From NCBI RefSeq assembly GCF_003610775.1, contig NZ_RAQO01000013.1, positions 42,675 through 106,674 of the forward strand: a stretch of 64,000 bases of DNA. Direction: 5' to 3'. Position 1 is the stretch's first letter; each line of letters begins with the position of its first letter. Shown here in pieces: positions 42,967-51,781 of the stretch. Both the position numbers and the translations under genes were made by a program. Source of the stretch: Alginatibacterium sediminis (GTDB lineage Bacteria > Pseudomonadota > Gammaproteobacteria > Enterobacterales > Celerinatantimonadaceae). The notes under the pieces are model-generated. The model ran no database searches, had not been told where the DNA came from, and worked only from the letters and a program-made list of their open reading frames with translations.

Positions 42967-44958
42967 CTATTCTTTATACTCATAGCGCTTCAATACACGC
43001 AGAACTTCTGCAACTGACCAAGCTTGGTTAAAACAACCGCGTGCTTGGTTCGGGCTTTGCCCATCAAAGACTTCAGATATCCCCATAATGCCAGCATCTT
43101 GGTAGAAATGATCAATTAAGCTTTGAAGCATAATCTCAACTTGCTTTGGCTGTTGATAAACCCGTTGCCACGCATCAATAAAGTGCCCGATTAACCATGC
43201 CCAAACTGTCCCTTGATGATAAGCCTCATCACGTTGCGAGAGCGGGCCGAAGTAATTCGGATGATAATCAACGTGCCCGGGCTCCAAACTCCTAAGCCCC
43301 ATAGGCGTCCAAAGGTGTTGCCAAACTTTATCAACTACTGCTTTGGCTTGACCATCACTTAACACGCTAAAGGGTAAACTTACTGCAAATATTTGATTGG
43401 GCCTTAGATCTGCATTGATGCCCTGCTCGCACACATAGTCGTAGAGACACCCGCGCTCTTCATTCCAAAAGGTTTGGATATAACTAGCTTGGGCTTGGTC
43501 AGCATAGTTTTGATAGATTTTTGATTTATGACCCAGTTGATTGGCCCACATTTGCATCGCACGCAAGGCGTTGTACCAAAGTGCGTTAATCTCAACAGCT
43601 TTGCCATAGCGTGGGGTTACCGCTTTTCCCTGATATTTCACGTCCATCCAAGTGAGTTGAGTGCTTGAGTCTCCACCGCTAAGTAAGCCATCTTCTTGCA
43701 CTTTGATATCAAAACGTGTACCCGCAATATGCGCATTTATAATCGACTCTAAACATGGAAATAACTCTTCCAATAAGGCTAGGTCCGCGGTTGATTCAAG
43801 GTACATTTGGATCGCCCAAAAATACCAAAGCGATGCGTCAATGGTGTTATAGCGTAGCGGCTCACTGGCATAATCTGGAAACTTATTTGGCAACATACCT
43901 TCGCTACAATAGTGAGCAAATGTTTGCAGTATTTTCCTAGCGTCATCATGACGCCCTGTACTTAGGCAGGCTCCGGGCAAAGCAATCATGGTATCTCGCC
44001 CCCAATCGCCAAACCAAGGATAGCCAGCTAGTATCGTTTTTCCGTGTACGCTCGGGCGATCAACGATTAGCTTGTCTATCGCTTGCGCTAGATCTTGCTG
44101 AGTTTTATTACTGCTGCAAGTAACACGTAATGCTTTAATCCGTTGAGTTTCTTGTTCAAAATAGCTTTCCACTTGCAGATCATTGAGTTGTTCTTGTTGC
44201 TCGTTCCCAATTGCAATCCACAAGCTTTGTCCTGAAATCAGCGTCGCGTTAAGCTTGGCAAACTGTTGGCTAGAATCAAGCCGATAGTCGCCTTGCTCAC
44301 CCATTTCTATTTCATATGCTATGTGTTCTCGAATTGGTACAGTACTTAAGGTGTTTTGCCATTGCCCATGATTGGATTGCAACGACAAAGTCAGTTGATA
44401 ATTGCTATCACTTTGTCGTAATAGCAATCCTTTTGAAAGCCTTTCATACTCGGTTTTAAACGGAGAAAGTTTGGTGATACTGTCATCGACGTTGCTAGCT
44501 TGACGGAAATGATTGAATAGATTGAGCCTTATGCCCACGGATTGATGATCTGGTCCATTTAACTGATAACGCACTAACAATAGGTCGCTACCGTATACGA
44601 AGCACAACTGCTTTTTAAGTACTAGATTGCCGACACCGTAATACCATGTTGGTAAAACATCTATTTCAAAACGGTCAAGATAACGCTGCCCGTCGCCAAG
44701 GACATTTAGGTCCCCTGTTTTGTATCGATACACTGCGAGATCAACGCCGTCAATTTCTTCTTCAACTTTGTGGACTCCGATATAGCGCCCCATCGGTTCT
44801 TCCATCGCTTTGACATAGAGACCATGAAACTTTCGTGCGAGATTGCCATTAACCGCGGCGCTGCTATAGCTGCCCCGCCCATTAGAAACTAAAAATTCTC
44901 GGGTCGAGCCAGCTTCAAAGTCTCGAAGGATAGATTTGGCTAAGTAAGCGAGAGTCAT
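42967..44958 (-). CDS. Amylo-alpha-1,6-glucosidase-type glycogen debranching enzyme
   Basis: A 663-aa cytoplasmic enzyme: bacterial glycogen debranching N-terminal domain (about 1-290, with STREFLVSNGRGSYSSAAV) and an (alpha/alpha)6-barrel C-terminal domain carrying AGYPWFGDWGRDTMIALPG, the catalytic-region signature. It would hydrolyse alpha-1,6 branch glucoses of glycogen-like polymers. ATG 44958 has CGGA six bases upstream and matches the family start, so I prefer it to the frame start at 45018. No glg genes adjoin; it sits between rpiA and serA on the opposite strand. Confidence 0.9.
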   Translation of the reverse strand: MTLAYLAKSILRDFEAGSTREFLVSNGRGSYSSAAVNGNLARKFHGLYVKAMEEPMGRYIGVHKVEEEIDGVDLAVYRYKTGDLNVLGDGQRYLDRFEIDVLPTWYYGVGNLVLKKQLCFVYGSDLLLVRYQLNGPDHQSVGIRLNLFNHFRQASNVDDSITKLSPFKTEYERLSKGLLLRQSDSNYQLTLSLQSNHGQWQNTLSTVPIREHIAYEIEMGEQGDYRLDSSQQFAKLNATLISGQSLWIAIGNEQQEQLNDLQVESYFEQETQRIKALRVTCSSNKTQQDLAQAIDKLIVDRPSVHGKTILAGYPWFGDWGRDTMIALPGACLSTGRHDDARKILQTFAHYCSEGMLPNKFPDYASEPLRYNTIDASLWYFWAIQMYLESTADLALLEELFPCLESIINAHIAGTRFDIKVQEDGLLSGGDSSTQLTWMDVKYQGKAVTPRYGKAVEINALWYNALRAMQMWANQLGHKSKIYQNYADQAQASYIQTFWNEERGCLYDYVCEQGINADLRPNQIFAVSLPFSVLSDGQAKAVVDKVWQHLWTPMGLRSLEPGHVDYHPNYFGPLSQRDEAYHQGTVWAWLIGHFIDAWQRVYQQPKQVEIMLQSLIDHFYQDAGIMGISEVFDGQSPNQARGCFNQAWSVAEVLRVLKRYEYKE

Positions 44959-45073
44959 AAACGTCCGTAATAAAACTAATAATGGGGTAAGACTTACACT
45001 AAAGCGGTAGAAACACAAAAAATATTAATTACTCGAAATCAAAATTCTTTGTCTATATGAAAAAATGTAATTA

Positions 45074-45165
45074 TTGCGATCTAAATCGCAAAACGGTATT
45101 CAGTAGCCCTTTTTTTTGCTAAATTTCATGTCCCAGTAATTCAACGTTCGCCCCGAATTACTGGG
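45074..45165 (+). promoter_or_regulatory. Two inverted repeats in the serA upstream region
   Basis: TTGCGAT (45074-45080) pairs with ATCGCAA (45085-45091), a possible operator. Further on CCCAGTAATTC (45132-45142) pairs perfectly with GAATTACTGGG (45155-45165), then TTTCGTTCTT follows. The second could be a leader attenuator or a protein site. The serA start is 51 bases past it. Function is not known. Confidence 0.5.
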
Positions 45166-45216
45166 TTTCGTTCTTAATATGCAATGGGCTCAAAAATATA
45201 GATTAAGGGACATAGA

Positions 45217-46446
45217 ATGGCGCGTTTTTCGCTTGGTAAAGAAAAGATAAAAGTATTACTTTTGGAGGGCTTACACCCAAACTCGGTTGAGTCTTTCCAC
45301 AATGCCGGTTACGAAAACGTCGAGTCCATTTCAACTTCCTTAAGTGAAGAAGAGCTGATCGAAAAAATCAAAGATGTTCACTTTATCGGGATCCGTTCGC
45401 GTACTGACTTAAATGCTAAGGTTATTGCAGCCGCCGATAAATTAGTCGCCATCGGTTGTTTTTGTATTGGGACCAATCAGGTTGACCTAAATGCAGCTTT
45501 AATCCGAGGAATTCCAGTTTTTAATGCCCCTTTTTCTAACACTCGAAGTGTAGCTGAACTAGTACTTGGTGAAATCCTATTACTGCTTCGAGGCATTCCC
45601 GAAAAAAGTGCCAAAGCACACCGCGGTGTTTGGCTCAAATCGGCTGAAAGCTCATATGAAGCGCGTGGTAAAAAACTTGGCATTATTGGCTACGGTCATA
45701 TCGGTATTCAGCTTAGTATTATTGCTGAAACTTTGGGTATGAACGTTAGCTACTATGATATTGAAAATAAGCTATCACTTGGTAATGCGAATCAAGTAAC
45801 GAGTTTAGATGAACTACTGGCACAATCGGACATTATTAGCTTACACGTCCCTGAAAATGACAGTACCAAAGACATGATTGGAGCTTCTGAGCTGGCACGT
45901 ATGAAGCCTGGCGCCTTGTTAATCAACGCATCGCGTGGCACAGTTGTTGATATTGATGCATTAGTAGAAGTATTGAAAAGTGGTCACCTTGCAGGTGCTG
46001 CTATTGACGTATTCCCAGTAGAACCGAAATCGAACAGTGAGCGATTCGAATCACCTTTATGTGGCTTGGATAATGTCATTCTAAGCCCGCATGTTGGTGG
46101 TTCAACCCAAGAAGCGCAGGCCAACATTGGCATTGAAGTAGCCTCTAAAATGGCGAAGTATTCAGACAATGGTTCGACCTTGTCAGCAGTTAACTTCCCA
46201 GAGGTATCGTTGCCTGAGCATACGGGTACTAGCCGATTGTTACACATCCACCGTAACCAACCCGGTGTGCTAACTCAAATCAACTTGGCATTTGCCGAGG
46301 ATTCTATCAACATCGCTGCCCAGTTCTTACAAACGAATGCTGAGATCGGCTATGTCGTCATTGACGTTGAGACGTCTCAAAGTGACTTAGCGTTAGCCAA
46401 GCTTAAAGGAATTGACGGTACTATCCGGGCGCGAATACTGCACTAA
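45217..46446 (+). CDS. serA: D-3-phosphoglycerate dehydrogenase SerA
   Basis: SerA (409 aa, E. coli length 410) catalyses the first step of serine synthesis with NAD. The Rossmann motif GYGHIGIQL, the NASRGTVVDIDAL block with the conserved Arg, and the catalytic-His PHVGGSTQEAQ are intact. A C-terminal ACT domain (about 335-409) gives serine feedback inhibition. AAGGGA lies six bases before the ATG. Placement after ygfA-rpiA matches other gammaproteobacteria apart from the inserted debranching gene. Confidence 0.97.
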   Translation: MARFSLGKEKIKVLLLEGLHPNSVESFHNAGYENVESISTSLSEEELIEKIKDVHFIGIRSRTDLNAKVIAAADKLVAIGCFCIGTNQVDLNAALIRGIPVFNAPFSNTRSVAELVLGEILLLLRGIPEKSAKAHRGVWLKSAESSYEARGKKLGIIGYGHIGIQLSIIAETLGMNVSYYDIENKLSLGNANQVTSLDELLAQSDIISLHVPENDSTKDMIGASELARMKPGALLINASRGTVVDIDALVEVLKSGHLAGAAIDVFPVEPKSNSERFESPLCGLDNVILSPHVGGSTQEAQANIGIEVASKMAKYSDNGSTLSAVNFPEVSLPEHTGTSRLLHIHRNQPGVLTQINLAFAEDSINIAAQFLQTNAEIGYVVIDVETSQSDLALAKLKGIDGTIRARILH

Positions 46447-46470
46447 AGCTCGTTGAGCTTTTGCTAAACC

Positions 46471-46505
46471 AATAAAAAGGCCTCGTAATACGAGGCCTTT
46501 TTATT
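46471..46505. terminator. Bidirectional terminator between serA and the adhesin operon
   Basis: Perfect 15-bp arms, AATAAAAAGGCCTCG (46471-46485) and its complement (46491-46505), around TAATA. A/T runs flank the GC core on both sides, so it ends serA on the plus strand and the long lap-type operon on the minus strand. Confidence 0.92.
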
Positions 46506-46514
46506 GGTTGTTTT

Positions 46515-47195
46515 TTATTCACTTACTAACTGATAAGTGATATTTACAGACTCTTGCAAAATAATACTTTCGCCTTGAAATGCGACTTGCGGCGCAACAT
46601 CGGCAGCCATGGCATAACGCTCATTAGGTGCGCTAGCCGAAACCAAAGCAACATCACTAATAATGATAGGCTGGCCAAGGTTTAAACCAACTTCTTGCGC
46701 CATAAGTTCCGCTTTCGCTTTGGCATCTTTAATAGCACTGATGCGTAAGGCATTGCGATACTGTTCGGGATCATTTAAGTTATAGTTAATCAGCGAAATT
46801 TGAGCGTCACTATGTTCAAGTACGCTGTCAATCACTGCAACAATCAACTCCATGTCTTCAATCTCTACCACTAAGCTTCGCTGTACTTGATAGCCGGTAA
46901 AACTTCGTTTTCTATCATCATAATCATATTGCGCATTAATACCAATTTGACTGGCTCTTAAGCTTCCTGAATCTTTGATGATAGGCTGTAATCGTTCAAT
47001 TACCTTGTCAAGCTGGGTATCAACTTGTTCACGGGCTTGTTTAGCTTGCTTAGCGCTTTGAATAAACTCACATTTCATAATCGCTTGGTCGGCAGCAAAG
47101 CTTTGCTGTGCATGTCCTTGCGTATGCAAGGTCGTTTGCGACTGCGCCATCGCCAAGCTGCTTAGGCTACACAAAAGTAAAACAATTAGTCTCAT
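46515..47195 (-). CDS. SIMPL domain (DUF541) periplasmic protein
   Basis: A 226-aa secreted protein (signal peptide cut near AMA) of the SIMPL/DUF541 family. The blocks GHAQQSFAADQAIMKCEF, YRNALRISAIKDAKAKAELM and GYQVQRSLVVEIED are typical. SIMPL proteins form large ring assemblies in some bacteria but have no agreed function. The ATG overlaps the lapD stop (ATGA), so it is cotranslated as the last gene of the adhesin operon. Confidence 0.88.
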   Translation of the reverse strand: MRLIVLLLCSLSSLAMAQSQTTLHTQGHAQQSFAADQAIMKCEFIQSAKQAKQAREQVDTQLDKVIERLQPIIKDSGSLRASQIGINAQYDYDDRKRSFTGYQVQRSLVVEIEDMELIVAVIDSVLEHSDAQISLINYNLNDPEQYRNALRISAIKDAKAKAELMAQEVGLNLGQPIIISDVALVSASAPNERYAMAADVAPQVAFQGESIILQESVNITYQLVSE

Positions 47196-49153
47196 GATTT
47201 CATCTCGAATAGTAGTGGAGTTTCTGGATCAACATAACCTTGGTAGGCATCGAGAGCTAGATTTTGTAAGGCTTTCACTTTGTTGTCATCTTCGATGCGC
47301 TGTGCAATTGCCACAACATCAATAGCATGGACAGCGCGACAGAGACCATTGAGAACCATGGCTTGCTGCTCAGACTCAATAGCATTATGTGCATAGGAAA
47401 AATCAATTTTGACGTAGTCTGGCTGCACTTTTTTCAAATACCTCAACTGTTGTAGATTTCGAGCAAATTGGTCTATTCCAAAACGAATATTATTACGGCG
47501 TAACACTTTTAGTAGTGAATCAAAGTCATCACTAACAAAGTATTGTTCGGGTATATCGAAGCACAAACGCGCCATAAACGAGCGATGCTGTGGCGCAAAG
47601 ACTGCTAACCATTGTATGAATTTAGGATCACGAAGAGCACTAAGGCTTAGGTTCACTGCCAATGACTCAGATCCAGGCTTGGACTCGAGTCGCTTAGCGA
47701 GTATTCGCAATACAGCCTTATCGAAGTCGGCTCCTAGACCAAATTGCTCTAAAGCTGAGATAAAACTAGCAGCCTTCACTAATTCGCCTTCGATCCTAAT
47801 TTGGCTAAAGAGTTCGTAGTGCAAGGTTTCACTGCTGCTGCGCCGGATCGTAGCATTCGGATAATAGCTAACCATTTGTTGGCTAAATTCAATATCATCG
47901 TTTTTAATGGCTTGCTCAATTATCGCCTTCCATTCTAAACGACCTTTGCTTTGCGCCTGCAGGGCTTCAGTAGCATATGGTTGAGAGTTTTGCACCGCAC
48001 GCTGAAGTGCCGAATCAGCCACATTTAACAACTCCCCAACCTTCAACTGGGCCTTAGGCTCAAATTCACAACAACCAATCACTAAGCTTTGTGTTTGTAC
48101 CGTAGTATCAATTGAGAGAATGTCTTTTAATTTCGGAATTAGTTTGCCTAGGTAAGTTTTTAGTTCTTCGCCATGGAGTAAAGGTAATAACAACACAAAC
48201 TCATCACTTGATATACGAGCGAGTAAGCTTTCACTTTCAAAGGCTACATTTTCAATTAATGCATCGGCCAACTTCTTAATGCTGTTATCTCTATAGTCAA
48301 AACCAAACTGCTGATAAATATCGGTAAGTACGGGGATTTTAATCAGGATTAAACTACCGTGACCAAATTCATCGATTTGGACCTCAGCTTGTTGCATAAA
48401 ATGTTTACGATTGCTTAGTCCACTAACCGCGTCCAAATACGCACTGCGTCGAAGCTGCTCCGTTTCAAGAAGTTGCTCATTAAACTGACGTTCAATACTC
48501 TCAGCCATAACATTCATCGCGTCGACCACGTCGATTAACTCTTTGGTTTTAGGCTTCGCAAGCGCTTGTTGATATTCGCGACGACTGATCGCAATGGCTT
48601 GCTTACGAATGGCATCAAGCGGACCAAGTAGGTAGCGCAGCGCACGCATTAATAGTAAAACGGTTATAAGATAACCAATGATAAAAATGCTCGCCAAATC
48701 AATAACCAGTTGCCATAGCTTTTGATAGGCTAAACCTCTATGCCCTACCACGGTAACTTGAGCCATTTGCATCCAACCACTCGTAAGCACTTGCTTTGAC
48801 TCTAATTCAGGTAGCGGCAGTAAGGTTTCAAACCAAAGCGGTACCCCTTGTGCGCCACTGATATTTTTCCGATGGATACTAACTGGGGGATCTTGGTATA
48901 TCTCAACTTCAATTTTTTCGTAGAAACCACCATCGAACATCGCATTGACAACGGTTTCTGCGCCCACCATGTCTTGTGACTCAATATAAGGCGTTAAAGA
49001 TAATCCCAACGAGGTTCCTGTATTGTCAACATCCGACGCAAGTTGGAGAGTCAAGTAATCATAAGTATTTCTGAGCTCCAAGCTAAACACGCCAAACAAC
49101 AGCAAGGCATAGATAAAGAGTATGGTGATTAGAAGTTGTCGATGTAAGGTCAT
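47192..49153 (-). CDS. lapD: LapD-type c-di-GMP receptor (degenerate GGDEF-EAL)
   Basis: A 653-aa inner-membrane protein: helix (about 7-24), periplasmic LapD_MoxY output domain (about 25-150), second helix (about 152-172), HAMP, GGDEF-like and EAL-like domains. The cyclase motif has decayed to SSDEF (315-319) and the phosphodiesterase motif to ELF (447-449), so it should bind c-di-GMP without making or cutting it. W107 in VPLWFETLLPL corresponds to the Trp that plugs into LapG in Pseudomonas. ATG 49153 overlaps the lapG stop (ATGA), with GGGA seven bases upstream. Equivalent to Shewanella BpfD. Confidence 0.93.
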   Translation of the reverse strand: MTLHRQLLITILFIYALLLFGVFSLELRNTYDYLTLQLASDVDNTGTSLGLSLTPYIESQDMVGAETVVNAMFDGGFYEKIEVEIYQDPPVSIHRKNISGAQGVPLWFETLLPLPELESKQVLTSGWMQMAQVTVVGHRGLAYQKLWQLVIDLASIFIIGYLITVLLLMRALRYLLGPLDAIRKQAIAISRREYQQALAKPKTKELIDVVDAMNVMAESIERQFNEQLLETEQLRRSAYLDAVSGLSNRKHFMQQAEVQIDEFGHGSLILIKIPVLTDIYQQFGFDYRDNSIKKLADALIENVAFESESLLARISSDEFVLLLPLLHGEELKTYLGKLIPKLKDILSIDTTVQTQSLVIGCCEFEPKAQLKVGELLNVADSALQRAVQNSQPYATEALQAQSKGRLEWKAIIEQAIKNDDIEFSQQMVSYYPNATIRRSSSETLHYELFSQIRIEGELVKAASFISALEQFGLGADFDKAVLRILAKRLESKPGSESLAVNLSLSALRDPKFIQWLAVFAPQHRSFMARLCFDIPEQYFVSDDFDSLLKVLRRNNIRFGIDQFARNLQQLRYLKKVQPDYVKIDFSYAHNAIESEQQAMVLNGLCRAVHAIDVVAIAQRIEDDNKVKALQNLALDAYQGYVDPETPLLFEMKS

Positions 49154-49845
49154 TGTGCTGTCCCTTGCTTCAAAATTGGTTGGCGCATGCGTTGGGCTTG
49201 CCAACCTTCGCGCAATTCAGTCCATAACTTAAGTCGATCTGATTTTCCTGCAAGCTCTCCTCGCCCTTGTTCTTTCACCAGCCACAAGTGTTGCGCGTTG
49301 AAACTATAAACGGGAGCTAGGTCATTGCGTTTAGTTGCTGGAAGTATTTGAGGATTAATGTTGTCAAGAATTACCGGCACGGATGAGGGGGTTTCGTAAT
49401 AGGCAAGTACCATATGGAACTGCTGGTAATCTAATGCTTTGACGTATATCAAGCGCATCTTTTCATCATCTACGCCTAGCTTTCTAAGGCTATAATACTT
49501 AGCAATACTAAAATCTTCACAATCGCCAGCGCCAGCGCCTAAAAACTCAGAAGGGGTTGCCCAATAGTCATTTTTACCCCAAACGGTTTGGTCTTCTAGC
49601 CACTGCATTTGATTGAAAAAATCATTCACCAGCGTAAGCTGAGTCAACTCACTTTCGGTTTTCGACTGCTCCAAAAGGGCTTGCCATTGGGTCACGCGCT
49701 GAGCAGCGCTTTCGCCATAATTATCTCGAACTAAGGCGATTAGCTTTTGGGCATCTTGTTCTAATGCGACTAGTAGCATAGGCGCAAGTAGACACAAACA
49801 CGCTAAGACCTTAAGCAAAGGCCTCAGCGCGATATGACGCAGCAT
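49150..49845 (-). CDS. lapG: LapG-type periplasmic cysteine protease
   Basis: A transglutaminase-like cysteine protease (232 aa from ATG 49845) that in the Lap system cleaves the adhesin N-terminal region to release it. The triad is C109 (GDCEDF), H144 (QFHMVL) and D161 (ILDNI); His-Asp spacing of 17 equals that of Pseudomonas LapG. D108 and E110 flank the Cys where calcium binds in the family. The N-terminus is a signal peptide. The start lies two bases after the OmpA-like stop, so translation is coupled. Equivalent to BpfG. Confidence 0.94.
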   Translation of the reverse strand: MLRHIALRPLLKVLACLCLLAPMLLVALEQDAQKLIALVRDNYGESAAQRVTQWQALLEQSKTESELTQLTLVNDFFNQMQWLEDQTVWGKNDYWATPSEFLGAGAGDCEDFSIAKYYSLRKLGVDDEKMRLIYVKALDYQQFHMVLAYYETPSSVPVILDNINPQILPATKRNDLAPVYSFNAQHLWLVKEQGRGELAGKSDRLKLWTELREGWQAQRMRQPILKQGTAQ

Positions 49846-49847
49846 TG

Positions 49848-50450
49848 TTATAGTAAAGCCCCACGTTGCTCGCGGAATACAGACCACTTAAGTTTAGCTT
49901 GTTGCTCACTGTGTTGTGTCGCTACGCGGGCATAGCGGGATAGAGTTTGCTGCTGTGTACTGCTCGCATTTATCGATTGTGCTTCCCCAACGGCTTGAAT
50001 TTCAATTCGATTTTTATCCACACCAAGCTTTACCAAGCTTTGTTGTACGCGATTTGCCCGGCGCTCTGATAGATCCTGATTATAGGCCTGTGATCCTGGT
50101 TCACTTGCATAAGCTTGAATCAGTACCTCTAAACTTGGATTTTGAGACAAAAACGCAGCATAGATCTCTAACTCATTTATGAAGTCTTGTTCAATACTTG
50201 CCGAATCGTGTTTAAAAAAGACTAATAACTCGTTCTCGAGTTCTTGGCTAAGCATAGTTTCACAGCCGTTGTTACCTACCACAGCATTAGGGGGTGTTTC
50301 TAGGCACAAATCACGTGCATTGATCACACCATCTAGGTCATCATCGTTTAAGTCTTGCGATTGAGGAGCCTGATAGCTTGTCGCTTGCTCAGGTTCCGAA
50401 CTACACGCAGCCATAACTAATAATAGCGATAGCGCTAGCAGCCTTTTCAT
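49848..50450 (-). CDS. OmpA-family outer membrane lipoprotein
   Basis: A 200-aa lipoprotein: lipobox LVMAACSS with lipidated C16, a thrombospondin-3-like acidic loop (DDDLDGVINARDLC, likely Ca-binding) and an OmpA C-terminal domain (about 75-185) with NQDLSERRANRV for peptidoglycan binding. In the Shewanella bpf operon an OmpA-like gene sits at this exact place. It may anchor the secretion channel or adhesin to the wall. Its ATG shares one base with the TolC-type stop (TAATG). Confidence 0.9.
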   Translation of the reverse strand: MKRLLALSLLLVMAACSSEPEQATSYQAPQSQDLNDDDLDGVINARDLCLETPPNAVVGNNGCETMLSQELENELLVFFKHDSASIEQDFINELEIYAAFLSQNPSLEVLIQAYASEPGSQAYNQDLSERRANRVQQSLVKLGVDKNRIEIQAVGEAQSINASSTQQQTLSRYARVATQHSEQQAKLKWSVFREQRGALL

Positions 50451-51754
50451 TATTCGAAACTCCACTGTTCTGGTTTCTCTACCCGCAATGAGGCTAGTAA
50501 CTCACCCGTTGCATTGAGTAAGCGATAACGAGCAGTTAACTCATCAAAATTGGCAGTAATGAAATCGGTTTGAGCTTGGAAGAGCTCATTTTCAGTATTA
50601 AGTACATCCAACAAACTACGACGGCCAATATTGAATTGTTTTCGATAAGCTTTAACCGTGGACTCACTGTTTTCAACATGCTGTTGTAAGAATTCTTTTT
50701 GGCGGGTCAACACCTCCAAAGCATTCCAAGACAAACGGGTTCCTTCTTCAACTTGGCGATGACTGTCGTCGCCAATTGCTTTAGCTTGGGCTATTTGGTG
50801 TGCGCTACGGCGAACCTCGGCGGCGTCTTGCCCACCACGGAACAAGTTGTAACGCACCTTAACCATGGCTGACAGATCATCTTCTCGCTGGTTCAAAGGA
50901 ATTCGACTTGCCGAATCCCAATCCCAATTACCATCAATTTCAAAGGTCACTTCAGGATAATAGTTGGCTTTGTTACGTTGATATTGCGCATTGCTGGCTT
51001 GCACATCAAAGTTGGCACTGCGCAAAGTTGGGTGTTGGTCTAAGGCCTTTTTGATCGCCTGCTGTTGGTCGCTTGGAAGTAACAATGCATCAGCTTCTGG
51101 AGATGTTAAGTCTTTTGGTAATTGATTAAGTACTCGAACATATTGGGCCTGCGCATCTTGCAGGTTGTTGCGCGCTGAAAGCACATTGGTGTTCGCCCGT
51201 GCTACACGCCCCTGTACTTGCGTAAGGTCGGCACTAGAACCCACACCAGCATCGGTTCGACGCTTAATATCGGACTGAATCGCCAGGTGGGTTTCTAAGT
51301 TTTGTTCCGACAGTTTCAATAATTGTTGGTTTTTAAGCACCTCTAAGTAAACTTCGCTCACCCGTAGTGCTAAGTTTTCTGCTTGAGAAAACAGACTCCA
51401 TTGAGCCGCCCTAGCTTCCATACTGGTACGTTCAACTTCGTTCGAGGTAGAGAAACCATCAAATAACATTTGCCGAATACTAATACCCACTTCTTTCGGA
51501 GTATCGTTACGAGACTGCTCAATACTATTGTCGTAATAATCCCAGCCCGCACCTGCAACTAAGTCTACGGTTGGATAGTAACCACCTTTAGCGCCGGCGT
51601 AACTCTCGGTATAAGATTTAAATTCATTGAAGCTGGCTTGCAGCTGAGGATGCTCAGCGATAGCACTGGCAACAGCTTGCTCTAAGCTCAATTCTTCTGC
51701 GGCAATACTTCCAGCCAGAGGGCCTAGCAGCATTGCTACGACTAATCTTTTCAT
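50450..51754 (-). CDS. TolC-family outer membrane protein of the adhesin type I secretion system
   Basis: A 434-aa TolC-type channel with a signal peptide (cut near SIAA) and the early block LSLEQAVASAIAEHPQLQAS typical of type I secretion partners AggA/LapE. ATG 51754 has GGAG ten bases upstream; a TTG two codons earlier is also possible. It would dock onto the HlyD adaptor to export the giant adhesin. Confidence 0.92.
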   Translation of the reverse strand: MKRLVVAMLLGPLAGSIAAEELSLEQAVASAIAEHPQLQASFNEFKSYTESYAGAKGGYYPTVDLVAGAGWDYYDNSIEQSRNDTPKEVGISIRQMLFDGFSTSNEVERTSMEARAAQWSLFSQAENLALRVSEVYLEVLKNQQLLKLSEQNLETHLAIQSDIKRRTDAGVGSSADLTQVQGRVARANTNVLSARNNLQDAQAQYVRVLNQLPKDLTSPEADALLLPSDQQQAIKKALDQHPTLRSANFDVQASNAQYQRNKANYYPEVTFEIDGNWDWDSASRIPLNQREDDLSAMVKVRYNLFRGGQDAAEVRRSAHQIAQAKAIGDDSHRQVEEGTRLSWNALEVLTRQKEFLQQHVENSESTVKAYRKQFNIGRRSLLDVLNTENELFQAQTDFITANFDELTARYRLLNATGELLASLRVEKPEQWSFE

Positions 51755-51781
51755 TTCCAATTCTCTCCTTGAATGCTTAGG

